Shown: positions 9,644 through 18,177 of the stretch, piece by piece
How positions within the stretch are numbered: the first letter of the stretch is position 1
How the letters are laid out: the number at the start of each line of letters is the position of its first letter
Assembly: GCA_947259315.1 (NCBI GenBank)
Contig: CAMYLR010000006.1
Span: forward strand, 277,271 to 341,270
Direction of reading: 5' to 3'
DNA from: an uncultured Gemmatimonadales bacterium
Lineage (GTDB): Bacteria > Gemmatimonadota > Gemmatimonadetes > JACCXV01 > JAHWKZ01
Length of the DNA stretch: 64,000 bases
Notes under the pieces: model-generated
Databases searched by the model: none
Told to the model about the DNA's origin: nothing
The model's input: only the letters and a program-made list of their open reading frames with translations
Position numbers and translations under genes: made by a program

Positions 9644-10563
9644 GACCCTCCAACGTCGAACAAACCCGGTTGCGCTGGTCGCTCTGCAGCGACATCCGCC
9701 AACGCTTCAGGGTATGCAGCGAGCAGGGATTGAGGCACCGTCACTCGTTTGCCACTAGCCCAAGCTTTGAGCTGCAATGCGTTGACGACGCCTTGACCCT
9801 GATAGTGGTTGTTGGTTATCGCGATCACCTTCTCGACGGTCGAATCGTCTGTCGCCCGCTGGATCCGTTCGACCCACGGCGCGAGCTCGTCCCTATCGTA
9901 GAGATAGTCATATCTCTCGCTCGATGGCCGTCCTTCCGCGAACCACGCATCGAAATTTCGTCCGTGGAGGCGAGCGTACGAGATCGGACCGGTACGCCGA
10001 TCCACCGCCTCTAGCGAGCCGGCGTGGAGCGGCTGGTCGATCATCGCCAGGCTGACCCCGCGCTCACCCAGCCACTGGAGCGTATCTCTATCATCCCACG
10101 ATTCGTGGCGGACTTCAAGCACCAGCGGATAGTCATCGAACGTGGCGACGACGTTCTCCAGCCATTGACGCTCTGGCGACCGGTTGCGGAACGACCACGG
10201 GAACTGTACGAGCACGGCGAGCAACCGGTCCTCTTCCGCAATCACGTCGATCCCTTCACGGTAGTCCCTGACATCGACTTGGGCCGGCGGCGCGTCGCGT
10301 TCGTGAGTGAACCGACGCCACAACTTGGCGGTGAATTGGAAGTGGGGGTGATCTCCCAGTCGTTCCACCCAAGCCCTTGTCCACGCTTTGGGCGGTGGAC
10401 GGTAGAACGACGTGTTGATCTCGATCACGTTGAAGTACTTGGCGAGATAGTCGAGGGGGTCGAAGTCGCGCCCGGCACCACTCGGGTAAACAACCCCTTT
10501 CCAATCCGCGTACGACCACCCGGCGGGGCCGATGTACAACTTGGGGTCTGCGCGCTCATTCAT
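9640..10563 (-). CDS. DUF72 (YecE-like) TIM-barrel protein
   Basis: A 307-residue DUF72 protein, recognisable from YIGPAGWSYADWKGVVYP near the N-terminus, IEINTSFYRPP, FTAKLWRRFTH and FPWSFRN. DUF72 proteins adopt a TIM barrel resembling AP endonuclease/xylose-isomerase folds; biochemical activity is not established. It lies between dinB (18 bases upstream) and the lipoprotein gene, all leftward, and the dinB link makes a nucleic-acid role conceivable but unproven. Confidence 0.9.
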   Translation of the reverse strand: MNERADPKLYIGPAGWSYADWKGVVYPSGAGRDFDPLDYLAKYFNVIEINTSFYRPPPKAWTRAWVERLGDHPHFQFTAKLWRRFTHERDAPPAQVDVRDYREGIDVIAEEDRLLAVLVQFPWSFRNRSPERQWLENVVATFDDYPLVLEVRHESWDDRDTLQWLGERGVSLAMIDQPLHAGSLEAVDRRTGPISYARLHGRNFDAWFAEGRPSSERYDYLYDRDELAPWVERIQRATDDSTVEKVIAITNNHYQGQGVVNALQLKAWASGKRVTVPQSLLAAYPEALADVAAERPAQPGLFDVGGS

Positions 10564-10581
10564 CGGGTTACCCTGACCTGC

Positions 10582-11778
10582 CTACTCGGCTGGATCCCGA
10601 TCGCGGAGCGTCAACGTTGGACCGCTGCGAACAACGCCGGTTCCGTATCGCTTTCGTAATCGATCGATTGGGTCCATCAGTCGATCCCACGCCCGCGCCC
10701 GGGGAGAAGCGAACAACTCGAGCTGCGGGGCCGCCATGACGAGGTTCGAAACACCCACGCCCAACAGTCGGATGTTCGGTCGAGGTCCACATGCCACACG
10801 GAAAAGTTCACGTGCCGCTTTTGCAACCGTTCGATCGCTGTCGGTGGGTGACGACAGTGTGATGCTTCGTGCGAGGGTCGTAAAATCGTGGTGTCGGAGC
10901 TTTAGTGTCACTGTTCGAGCGGTCAAACGTTGAGCCCGCAAATCGTGACACACGCGCTCGCTCAGATAGAACAACATCGCCTCGCAGAACTCGAGATCCG
11001 TCGTGTCGATATCGAAAGTGCACTCGCGGCTCACGGACTTGGGATGTTCACGACTCGCGACCCGCGTCCCACCACCACCGGTGGCACGGGCTAGAAAATG
11101 CGAGCCATGCTCACCCAGGGCACCGGTCAGAACAGCTTGGTCGAGTCGCGCCAAATCACCCACCGTCTTCAGATTGTACTTGACCAATCGCTCGCGCGTA
11201 GCCGGTCCGACACCCGGTAGACATCGCAACGGGAGTGGCGCCAGAAACACCGCCTCGCGGCCAGGCAGCACGTGCAAGAGACCCTCCGGTTTCGCGAGGT
11301 CGGATGCGATCTTGGCGATCGTCTTTGTGGTGCCGAGCCCCATCGAGACCGGCAGCCGCGTCTGCTCGAGAATCGCCGAACGAATGCGCTCGGCTGTCTG
11401 CGCCGGCGGCCCATGGAGGCGCTCAGTGCCAGTGAGATCGAGGTACGCTTCATCGATCGAAACCGGTTCGACTGCCGGGGTGAATTCGACGAACACGCGC
11501 CGCACCGCGCGCGCTGCACGCGCATACAGGTCACGATGTCCGGCCACGTACACACCGCCGGGACAGCGGCGGTACGCTTCGCCGATCGGCATCGCGGAGT
11601 GGATCCCAAAAGCCCGTGCTTCATAAGACGCAGCGGCGACAACACCGCGACCGCGGCCTCCCCGTGGGTCAGCGCCCACGACGACGGGCTTGCCGACCAG
11701 CGAGGGGTCACGCAACCGTTCGACCGCTACATAGAAGGCATCGAGATCAACGTGAAGGATCGATCGCGGATCGGGCAC
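10582..11778 (-). CDS. dinB: DNA polymerase IV (Y family)
   Basis: A 398-residue translesion polymerase. ILHVDLDAFYVAVE carries the first catalytic Asp pair, VSIDEAYLDLTG the second (SxDE), LPVSMGLGTTKTIAKIASDLAKP is characteristic of the palm/thumb region, and CLPGVGPATRERL is the helix-hairpin-helix. A little-finger domain follows. The C-terminus lacks a recognisable QLxLF beta-clamp box, although LELFASP near residue 370 may serve. Start is GTG 11778. No LexA box was identified upstream. Cytoplasmic; operon head for DUF72 and a lipoprotein. Confidence 0.95.
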   Translation of the reverse strand: MPDPRSILHVDLDAFYVAVERLRDPSLVGKPVVVGADPRGGRGRGVVAAASYEARAFGIHSAMPIGEAYRRCPGGVYVAGHRDLYARAARAVRRVFVEFTPAVEPVSIDEAYLDLTGTERLHGPPAQTAERIRSAILEQTRLPVSMGLGTTKTIAKIASDLAKPEGLLHVLPGREAVFLAPLPLRCLPGVGPATRERLVKYNLKTVGDLARLDQAVLTGALGEHGSHFLARATGGGGTRVASREHPKSVSRECTFDIDTTDLEFCEAMLFYLSERVCHDLRAQRLTARTVTLKLRHHDFTTLARSITLSSPTDSDRTVAKAARELFRVACGPRPNIRLLGVGVSNLVMAAPQLELFASPRARAWDRLMDPIDRLRKRYGTGVVRSGPTLTLRDRDPAE

Positions 11779-11858
11779 GATGATTAAACTCTACCCGAAC
11801 AAAAACCGAACGTCAACGCTATGCTGTCTCTTGGTCCCGCAACCGGTATCATCGACGC

Positions 11859-12197
11859 ATGAAACACGTGATCCACGTCGCCTGCGATGACCTCTTCTTC
11901 CGGGCCAAGATCGAGGCCACCGCGCAAGCGGCCGGTACCGAAGTCGTATTCGTCGACAGCATCGATGGTCTCGAAGGCGATGGAATGGTGTTGGTCGATC
12001 TCAATTACCACACCATCGATCCGATCGCTGCGATCCGACGGCTGAAGTCCAGCTCGGCGACGATGCAAGTGGTAGCGTTCGGCTCACATACGGCCCGGGA
12101 AGGGCTTAAGGGCGCCCAGAGCGCCGGGGCGGACCAGGTCATGGCCCGGTCTACATTTGTCGATCGGTTACCAAAACTGTTGCAGACGCAGGGCTAA
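11859..12197 (+). CDS. Receiver-like (pseudo-receiver) single-domain protein
   Basis: A 112-residue protein with the alternating beta/alpha pattern of a CheY-type fold: VIHVACDDLFF, VLVDLNYH (the Asp in the phospho-acceptor strand position), VVAFGSHT in the switch Thr/Ser strand and a final SAGADQVMARS segment where the conserved Lys would be. The acidic pair is reduced to CDD and the Lys is not in the usual KP context, so phosphorylation is doubtful. No partner kinase is adjacent. Divergent from dinB. Confidence 0.7.
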   Translation: MKHVIHVACDDLFFRAKIEATAQAAGTEVVFVDSIDGLEGDGMVLVDLNYHTIDPIAAIRRLKSSSATMQVVAFGSHTAREGLKGAQSAGADQVMARSTFVDRLPKLLQTQG

Positions 12198-12210
12198 AGC
12201 CTGCCGCGGT

Positions 12211-12918
12211 TCAGCGTTCGAGGGTCATCGCCAAACCCAGCACCGAGCTCTTTCCCGGGGTCGGTCCGCCGCCAGAAATCTCCAGCAGCTCATCGCGGTA
12301 GCGCGCGGCAAGGTCCAGGTTGGCTTGGGGCACGGCGCGGTCGATTCCTTGCGGACTCCGGCCCGACTCCTCCAAGGCACGGTAAGCGCGCGTCAAGGCG
12401 AACCCAACCCACACGTACTCACTTACCGGCATCTCGTGCTCATCGAGCGCCTCGGCGATCGCGGTCCTAGCATGGGTCAACCCTCGAACGCCAGCGATCA
12501 CATCCCCAACGCTGGCTTCACCGCCACGGTCGCCGATCTCACGGCCGCGCTCCTCCAGATCGTCCCACTCCGGCTCGATCTTTCTCCACGCGAGATCGGT
12601 AACGGCGAGAAACCGCTCGGCGCGAGCAGGACCAACCACCCCATCGGCGGGTGGTGAGAAAGGATAGTCGGTCTCCAAACGGTCGATCACCGCGCTGGTC
12701 TCGGCCTGACCTTCGATGTCACCCGACCATTCCTGAGCCTTGCGACGCAGGAACATTCCGCCAGCGATGCTGGCGATGACGATCCCCACGACCACCACTA
12801 CCACCAGCACGCCGCAACCAATCGCGACTTTCACGCCAGTCGACATCCCCTTCTTCGGCGGAGCGGGCGAGGCTGGCTCCTCGGGTGATGACGAACTCGA
12901 AGGCGGTATGTCGGTCAT
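12211..12918 (-). CDS. Single-pass membrane protein, unknown
   Basis: A 235-residue protein with a Ser/Pro-rich cytoplasmic N-terminus (1-25), one transmembrane helix (about 30-55, Val/Ile rich) and a helical extracytoplasmic domain of about 175 residues with many Arg/Glu. No catalytic motif is visible and I do not recognise the family. It starts at ATG 12918, convergent with the pseudo-receiver gene and 48 bases downstream of the next leftward gene. Confidence 0.65.
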   Translation of the reverse strand: MTDIPPSSSSSPEEPASPAPPKKGMSTGVKVAIGCGVLVVVVVVGIVIASIAGGMFLRRKAQEWSGDIEGQAETSAVIDRLETDYPFSPPADGVVGPARAERFLAVTDLAWRKIEPEWDDLEERGREIGDRGGEASVGDVIAGVRGLTHARTAIAEALDEHEMPVSEYVWVGFALTRAYRALEESGRSPQGIDRAVPQANLDLAARYRDELLEISGGGPTPGKSSVLGLAMTLER

Positions 12919-12966
12919 GGGATATCCGTGTCCGAGAAAGACAGCTGTGTCGGTTCAGGAAAAACG

Positions 12967-13662
12967 CTAGAAGCTGGTTGCTTTCGGTGGCCGGCCGATA
13001 AACCGGTTCACCGCATCCAACACGGCCCGCACCGCAGCTTCGTGCGGATCGTCGCCGATAAGCGCGGTGCCCAGCATTCGCTCTTGATGCAGCTCGTGCC
13101 GGCCCTCGACCAGTACGACCATCACGTCGCGCTGGAACACGCTCAACAACTCGAGTCCAGCAACGTAAAACGCCATCTCCTTCTCAACCAGATAGTCGAG
13201 CGCCTCTATGACCGCGCGTGCAGCGGAGTACAAGCGCCCCTTTGGCGTGTCGGTGTCCCGATGGCTGCCCTCGAAGATGACGTCACCGAGCTTCAGCTCG
13301 ACGTGCGCGGTACACTTGAGCGGCTCCTCTTGGGTGACCGTCAAACGTTGAAAAACGAGGCGTGGGGCGCGCTTCTTCTTTGGTTTTTCCGTCGCCGCGG
13401 GTTCGACCTCGCCCTGGGCGAATGGCGCGCCTTCTTTGAGGACTGCGATCGACACGATCCGGTGATCGATCGTAAGCTCGAATGCGGTTTTGAGAAGTGT
13501 TTCGATGTTGCGCACGATCTGCTTGGGAGGCAGCGCGCCATCGCTGAGGATGTGAATCTCCGACAACCCAGATCCGTCGCCGTTCGTGCGCACCCTGGCG
13601 CGAACGACCCCGGTTAGGGTCTGGAGAAGTTGATCGACTCGTACAGCGTCTAGTTCCGGCAT
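12967..13662 (-). CDS. Conserved-looking cytoplasmic protein, unknown
   Basis: A soluble protein of 231 residues from ATG 13660-13662, chosen because GAAGGTGA sits at the right distance upstream; an in-frame TTG at 13722 lacks such a site. Two alpha/beta modules are joined by a Lys/Pro-rich linker (KPKKKRAPR). The first has a DGSGLSEIHIL strand and a helix, the second a strand-helix repeat with regularly spaced DDPHEAAVRAVLDAVNR. No catalytic motif, no signal peptide. It resembles a small-molecule-binding or dimerisation domain, but that is only an impression. Divergent from the ferredoxin gene. Confidence 0.65.
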   Translation of the reverse strand: MPELDAVRVDQLLQTLTGVVRARVRTNGDGSGLSEIHILSDGALPPKQIVRNIETLLKTAFELTIDHRIVSIAVLKEGAPFAQGEVEPAATEKPKKKRAPRLVFQRLTVTQEEPLKCTAHVELKLGDVIFEGSHRDTDTPKGRLYSAARAVIEALDYLVEKEMAFYVAGLELLSVFQRDVMVVLVEGRHELHQERMLGTALIGDDPHEAAVRAVLDAVNRFIGRPPKATSF

Positions 13663-13699
13663 CCGCTCACCTTCGGCGGCCTGAAGGTATTGAGTATAT

Positions 13700-13740
13700 G
13701 GCCGGGGCCCGCCGAGGGGCAAGATTCCCGGGCCCCGGCC
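13700..13740. repeat. 11-bp perfect inverted repeat between divergent genes
   Basis: Bases 13700-13710 and 13730-13740 are perfect inverted copies (GGCCGGGGCCC / GGGCCCCGGCC) separated by 19 bases, in the divergent space between the unknown gene (start 13662) and ferredoxin (start 13834). There is no T-run on either side, so a terminator is unlikely; a dyad operator or a 5' leader hairpin is possible. Confidence 0.6.
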
Positions 13741-13833
13741 CTTGCTGGAATGGGTTCCAAAAGCGACCTTTAGTGGTCATCGAATTGCCGATACATCTGA
13801 TAACGATCCACGATTGAAAGGAAGGTTCGCTCA

Positions 13834-14070
13834 GTGACATACGTCATCACCGAGCCTTGCATCGGCCTCAAGGATGCCAGTTGCGTAGAAGTCTGTCCGG
13901 TGGATTGCATCTACGAGGGCGAAGACATGTACTACATCCATCCTGATGAGTGCATCGAATGCGCCGCTTGCGAACCGGAGTGTCCGGTCGAGGCGATCTT
14001 CGCTCTGGAAGATGTGCCGCCGGAGATGACGAAGTTCATATCTGTCAACGCCGACTTTTTCAATCAATAA
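13834..14070 (+). CDS. fdxA: Ferredoxin with two iron-sulfur cluster sites
   Basis: A 78-residue bacterial ferredoxin. The N-terminal set C-x7-C-x3-CP ([14 protein letters not shown]) is the spacing associated with a 3Fe-4S or modified 4Fe-4S site, and the second set [12 protein letters not shown] binds 4Fe-4S. It carries low-potential electrons in the cytoplasm. Start is GTG 13834, placed 9 bases after a good AGGAAGG ribosome site. bioY follows 4 bases later; a metabolic link, for example biotin synthase electron supply, is possible but not shown. Confidence 0.95.
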   Translation: MTYVITEPCIGLKDASCVEVCPVDCIYEGEDMYYIHPDECIECAACEPECPVEAIFALEDVPPEMTKFISVNADFFNQ

Positions 14071-14074
14071 GACG

Positions 14075-14632
14075 ATGAGCGCACACTCGACGTCAACGGC
14101 TGTCGGTCTTTCGGGTTGGGTTCGAGCGCAGCCCTCGCACCGCGTGTTGGGGATCGCCGCGTTCGCCATGCTAACCGCGGTTGGCGCCCTGATTCGGATC
14201 CCGCTGCCGTTCACACCGGTTCCGATCACACTGCAGACTCTGTTCGTACTGCTGGCGGGTGTTTACCTCGGCGGCCGCGACGGCGCCCTGAGCCAGCTCG
14301 CCTACCTCGGTCTCGGGGCGATCGGCCTGCCGCTTTTTGCCGGTAGTGCTGGGTTATTCGGCGCGACCGGTGGTTTTCTGCTCTCGTTTCCGATCGCGGC
14401 CTTGCTCGTCGGCTCGTTGCTGAAGCCCGGCGACTCGGCGTGGCGGGCGATTCCGGTACTTGTCGCCGCCAATCTCGTGATCTTTGGTCTGGGTGCTTCG
14501 TGGCTCGCGCGAACGCTCGACGTGAGCGCGGCACAAGCACTATCGCTGGCCGTGGTACCGTTCCTGCCCGGCGCAGCTTTGAAGCTCGCCATAGTGACCG
14601 GGCTCGTCGCCCGCCCACCGTTCACCCGCTAG
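14075..14632 (+). CDS. bioY: Biotin transporter BioY (ECF S component)
   Basis: A 185-residue, six-helix integral membrane protein with the BioY hallmarks PFTPVPITLQTLFVLLAG, YLGGRDGALSQLAYLGLGAIGLPLF and GATGGFLLSFPIAA. It captures biotin and works with a shared ECF energising module or alone. No ecfA/T genes are in the window. It follows fdxA closely and is convergent with aspA. Confidence 0.95.
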   Translation: MSAHSTSTAVGLSGWVRAQPSHRVLGIAAFAMLTAVGALIRIPLPFTPVPITLQTLFVLLAGVYLGGRDGALSQLAYLGLGAIGLPLFAGSAGLFGATGGFLLSFPIAALLVGSLLKPGDSAWRAIPVLVAANLVIFGLGASWLARTLDVSAAQALSLAVVPFLPGAALKLAIVTGLVARPPFTR

Positions 14633-14644
14633 CGCGACCCCGGA

Positions 14645-16045
14645 CTAGTTCCCTTCCCGTTCCAGCTGCCCGGTCAGGTTCTCGGGTGACAGGATCTCGT
14701 TCAGCTGCTCCTCGCTCAAGTCGCTCCGTTCCCGGGCGACCTCCATGATCGTGCGGTTGGTAGCCAACGCCTCCTTCACGATCTCAGCCGCTGCGGAGTA
14801 GCCGAGCACCGGGTTGAGCGCGGTCGCGAGCGAAGGGCTCTTGTGGGCGAACGACTCGGCTCGCTCGCGGTGAGCGACGATGCCCTCGATGCAACCGGTG
14901 CGAAAGACGGGCAGGAAGTTCTTCAGAATCTCCATCGAGAAGAGCAACTCCCAGATCATGATCGGCATCATGACGTTGAGCTCCAGCTGGCCTGCCTGGG
15001 CGCCCAGCGCCACGGCCGTATCGGCACCGATCACGTGGAACGCGATCTGATTGAGGCATTCCGGCATTACCGGGTTGACCTTACCGGGCATGATCGACGA
15101 ACCGGGTTGCCTGGCTGGCAGTGAGATCTCCGCCAGTCCGGTCAGCGGACCCGAGTCGAGCAGTCGCAAGTCGTTGGCGATCCGGGTCAGCTCGAGCGCC
15201 AGATTCCGCATGCCACCTGATACGGCGGCGATCGCCTGTCGACTCTGGATCTGCTCCCGCGGGTCGGTCGCCTTGGAGAGCTGAAACCCGGTCAGCTCCG
15301 ACATGTAACGAATGATCTTCGGTCGATACCCTGGCGGCAGATTTATCCCGGTTCCGGCCGCGTTACCCCCGATCGGAAGCTCGCCCAACTCCTCGACGGT
15401 GGTGGTGATCAACGCGACGCTCCGGTCGATCGCAGCACCCCAGGCGTCAAACTCTTGTCCCATCGTCACCGGCACCGCGTCCTGCAGGTGAGTACGACCC
15501 GATTTGACGATGTCGCCAAACTCATCACCCTTAGCGTGGAACGCGGCGGCCAGATCGGTTAGCACGGGCCGCAGATCACGCCACTGGAGCATCGCCGCCA
15601 GATGCATCGCGGTTGGAAACGTGTCGTTCGTCGACTGCGACATGTTGACGTGATCGTTGGGGTGGAGGCGCGAGTAATCGCCACGCTCAGCGCCAAGGAT
15701 CTCGAGCGCCCGGTTGGCCAGCACCTCATTCACATTCATATGGAATGAAACACCCGCTCCAGCCTGGAATACATCGACCACAAACTGGTCATGTAGCTCA
15801 CCGGCAAGCACATCGTCGGCGGCTTGTACGATCGCATCGGCACGCTCTTCGTCGAGCACCCCGATCTCGAGATGGGTCAGTGCAGCCGCCTTCTTGATAT
15901 AGGCGAATGCAGCGATCAGGTGCGGATGTTCGCGGAGTCCACTGACCGGGAAGTTCTCGGTCGCCCGTAACGTTTGAATACCGTAGTAGGCGTCAGCCGG
16001 GACTTCGCGCGTGCCGAGACTGTCTTTCTCACTGCGCGTTTGCAT
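14645..16045 (-). CDS. aspA: Aspartate ammonia-lyase
   Basis: A 466-residue fumarase/aspartase superfamily enzyme. The N-terminus EKDSLGTREVPADAYYG, the active-site segment SGRTHLQDAVP and the signature GSSIMPGKVNP all fit aspartase, which reversibly converts L-aspartate to fumarate and ammonia. I started it at ATG 16045, preceded by AAAGGGG and close to the length of E. coli AspA; the frame is open further upstream but overlaps the divergent gene's control region. Fumarase C is the alternative, less favoured by the N-terminus. Confidence 0.92.
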   Translation of the reverse strand: MQTRSEKDSLGTREVPADAYYGIQTLRATENFPVSGLREHPHLIAAFAYIKKAAALTHLEIGVLDEERADAIVQAADDVLAGELHDQFVVDVFQAGAGVSFHMNVNEVLANRALEILGAERGDYSRLHPNDHVNMSQSTNDTFPTAMHLAAMLQWRDLRPVLTDLAAAFHAKGDEFGDIVKSGRTHLQDAVPVTMGQEFDAWGAAIDRSVALITTTVEELGELPIGGNAAGTGINLPPGYRPKIIRYMSELTGFQLSKATDPREQIQSRQAIAAVSGGMRNLALELTRIANDLRLLDSGPLTGLAEISLPARQPGSSIMPGKVNPVMPECLNQIAFHVIGADTAVALGAQAGQLELNVMMPIMIWELLFSMEILKNFLPVFRTGCIEGIVAHRERAESFAHKSPSLATALNPVLGYSAAAEIVKEALATNRTIMEVARERSDLSEEQLNEILSPENLTGQLEREGN

Positions 16046-16142
16046 TGGACGGCCCCTTTGGGCTTTCAAGTTCATGTCGTGGGACGCAGGAAAGATACAA
16101 CCTTGTGCGCTCGACGTTGTACTCGTCATATTGCGATTTGAC

Positions 16143-17009
16143 ATGAGCGAACCCCTTTCGCCAGAACAGATAAAAGCGCTGATCCGGCTGCTCGACGACG
16201 ACGACGACAACGTCACGGATCACGTGCAGACCCAGCTCCGAACCGCCGGGCCGGTCGCCACTCCATACCTCGAGGCGGCCTCATCGGACCACCCCGTGCC
16301 GACGATTCGTAAAGCATCACGAGGGCTGCTTGACAGGATCCGCAGCGACGAGATCGAACACCAGTGGGTGACCCTGCAAACCGCGCCCGATGGCAACGCC
16401 CTCGAAGAGGGTGCCTTTCTGTTGGAGCGGTTGATCCATCCCGATCGGATCGCCGAACAGCAGCGCGCGCGGGCTGAGCTAGAGTTGCTATCGGCTGGCG
16501 CTCGCGAGGCGGTCTCAGCGCAGGCCGATATCGACATTCGCGTCGATGAGCTGCGTCGCTACATCCACGAGACGTCGCGCTTTCGAGGCAACACCGAGAA
16601 CTACTACGACCCCGAAAATTCCTTTCTGTCACAGGTTCTTTCACGGCGCACGGGGATTCCGATCACGTTGGCGCTCATCTACCTGTCGCTGGCACATCGG
16701 ATCGGAATTCCGCTCGTGGGCGTCAGTATGCCGATGCATTTCTTGGTTGGATACCAGCTCGATTCAACTTACCGGTATCTGGACCCGTTCTTCGATGGCC
16801 GTGAGGTCAGTCGCGGAGAGTGTATGGTGCTGCTCGAACGCGCCGGGTTCGATCCGGTCGATGACTATCTGAAACCGGCGCCGGTCGTAGCGACGCTGGA
16901 ACGGATGGCAAAGAACCTCATCGTCATCTACCAGCATACTGCGCACGAGCGAGAACTCAAGCTGGCACGGCGGTTCGTGACCCTTTTGACCGGTGAAACC
17001 GAGTCGTAA
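16143..17009 (+). CDS. SirB1-family transglutaminase-like protein
   Basis: A 288-residue cytoplasmic protein: an N-terminal helical, HEAT-like half, then a SirB1/transglutaminase-like region with NTENYYDPENSFLSQVLSRR, GIPITLALIYLSLA and GVSMPMHFLVG. In true transglutaminases a Cys precedes this His; here the Cys is not evident, so it is probably non-catalytic like other SirB1 proteins, whose function is unknown. ATG 16143 was chosen over upstream in-frame codons. It overlaps the dipeptidase gene by 17 bases. Confidence 0.85.
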   Translation: MSEPLSPEQIKALIRLLDDDDDNVTDHVQTQLRTAGPVATPYLEAASSDHPVPTIRKASRGLLDRIRSDEIEHQWVTLQTAPDGNALEEGAFLLERLIHPDRIAEQQRARAELELLSAGAREAVSAQADIDIRVDELRRYIHETSRFRGNTENYYDPENSFLSQVLSRRTGIPITLALIYLSLAHRIGIPLVGVSMPMHFLVGYQLDSTYRYLDPFFDGREVSRGECMVLLERAGFDPVDDYLKPAPVVATLERMAKNLIVIYQHTAHERELKLARRFVTLLTGETES

Positions 17010-17625
17010 CGCTCACCGCGTGCTGCTTGTCATCGCGCTGGCGATCACGGCAGCGTGCAGCGCAACCCGGCATTCGGGCACAGAGCTCGCCAACGAGCTC
17101 GTCGACGTCGGCATAACGTACCCAGACATTCAACTCGATATTCGCTACGCGAGTGCGGATAACTTCCTCGGGCGAGCGATGTACGCGGCTCCGCGGTGCT
17201 ATCTCGTGACCGATGCGGCCCAGCGACTCGCAGCCGCGGATACGGCGCTTCGCCCGGAAGGCTTGCGACTGATCGTCTGGGATTGCTACCGCCCGCGTTC
17301 GGTGCAGTACGCGATGTGGGAGATCCTTCCGGATCCGACCTACGTGGCCGACCCCGCTCGGGGCTCCCGTCACAATCGAGGCGCGGCGGTGGACGTGGGC
17401 GTGATCGGGCTAGACGGCGAGCCGGTGCCGCTCCCCACCGATCACGATGATTTTACCCCCGCCGCGCACCGCGACGCCGAAGACCTGCCGGCAGTGGCGA
17501 TCGCCAACCGTGAGCGGCTCGAACGCGTCATGGTGGAGGTGGGTTGGATACCGCTGGCCAGCGAGTGGTGGCACTTCGACGCCCCGAATTGGGAGCGATA
17601 CCCGCTGCGGGACGACCCGCTCTAG
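16993..17625 (+). CDS. ddpX: D-alanyl-D-alanine dipeptidase (VanX/DdpX family) lipoprotein
   Basis: A 210-residue M15D peptidase. The zinc and catalytic motif SRHNRGAAVD (Ser125, His127, Asp134) matches SxHxxGxAxD, and EWWHFD supplies Glu191 and His194; Arg100 is in the conserved CYRPRS. It hydrolyses D-Ala-D-Ala. A lipoprotein signal ending ITAAC (Cys22) places it in the envelope, consistent with murein turnover or peptide scavenging rather than cytoplasmic glycopeptide resistance; no vanHA genes are present. GTG start. Its stop shares CTAG with the convergent LOG-like gene (17622-17625). Confidence 0.92.
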   Translation: MKPSRNAHRVLLVIALAITAACSATRHSGTELANELVDVGITYPDIQLDIRYASADNFLGRAMYAAPRCYLVTDAAQRLAAADTALRPEGLRLIVWDCYRPRSVQYAMWEILPDPTYVADPARGSRHNRGAAVDVGVIGLDGEPVPLPTDHDDFTPAAHRDAEDLPAVAIANRERLERVMVEVGWIPLASEWWHFDAPNWERYPLRDDPL

Positions 17626-18155
17626 CGCGTTTGGCGCACCCCGGCGGTGATCGACGCGACCGCCGCATCGACGTCATCGATCCAGGTAATGTGCTCGGTC
17701 CCACCGTCGAGATAGGGCCCACCCGCAATCGCCTCGACGATCGGCCGCCAAGGATCTTCCCAGACCACGAGTGGACGCGGTTCGACGAGTCCCTTTCGCA
17801 GATGCTCCCAAGCCAGCGACAGCTCGGCCAGCGTGCCGTTTCCTCCCGGGAGGACAACGTAGGCGTCCGCTCGCCGAATCAAGTGTGTCAGTCGCTCGGT
17901 CAGGATTTCGGCTTCGACGATTTCATCGAGATGTGGATTGGGACCGGCGCGCCCAAACTCAGCGCACGTCACACCCACCGTGGGCGCGCCGGTTGACTGA
18001 GCACCGGCAGCCGAGGCGCTCATCGTCCCGCCGTAGCCGCCGTTAATTACGCCGAATCCAGCGCGGCCGAGAGCGGTTCCAAGCGCGCGCGCGCGTGCTG
18101 CGTCCTCTGGCCGATCGGCACCACTGCCGAAGACGGCCACCAATGGGCGTGTCAT
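17622..18155 (-). CDS. LOG/TIGR00725-like Rossmann protein
   Basis: A 177-residue SLOG-superfamily protein with GYGGTMSASA near the nucleotide site and PGGNGTLAELSLAWE, the variant of PGGxGTxxE. LOG enzymes release cytokinin-type bases from nucleotide monophosphates; the TIGR00725 branch is of unknown substrate, and YGGxM replaces the classical residues. ATG 18155 fits the family N-terminus (MTRPLVAVFGSG). It lies 22 bases downstream of the anti-sigma gene and is probably co-transcribed. Confidence 0.88.
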   Translation of the reverse strand: MTRPLVAVFGSGADRPEDAARARALGTALGRAGFGVINGGYGGTMSASAAGAQSTGAPTVGVTCAEFGRAGPNPHLDEIVEAEILTERLTHLIRRADAYVVLPGGNGTLAELSLAWEHLRKGLVEPRPLVVWEDPWRPIVEAIAGGPYLDGGTEHITWIDDVDAAVASITAGVRQTR

Positions 18156-18177
18156 GTGGCAGAAAGTAGCTGTGGGA

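Noticed and set aside
16993-17625. vanX-type glycopeptide resistance
   Set aside because: The dipeptidase is a lipoprotein in the envelope and no vanH, vanA, vanR or vanS gene is near, so a murein or peptide scavenging role is more likely.
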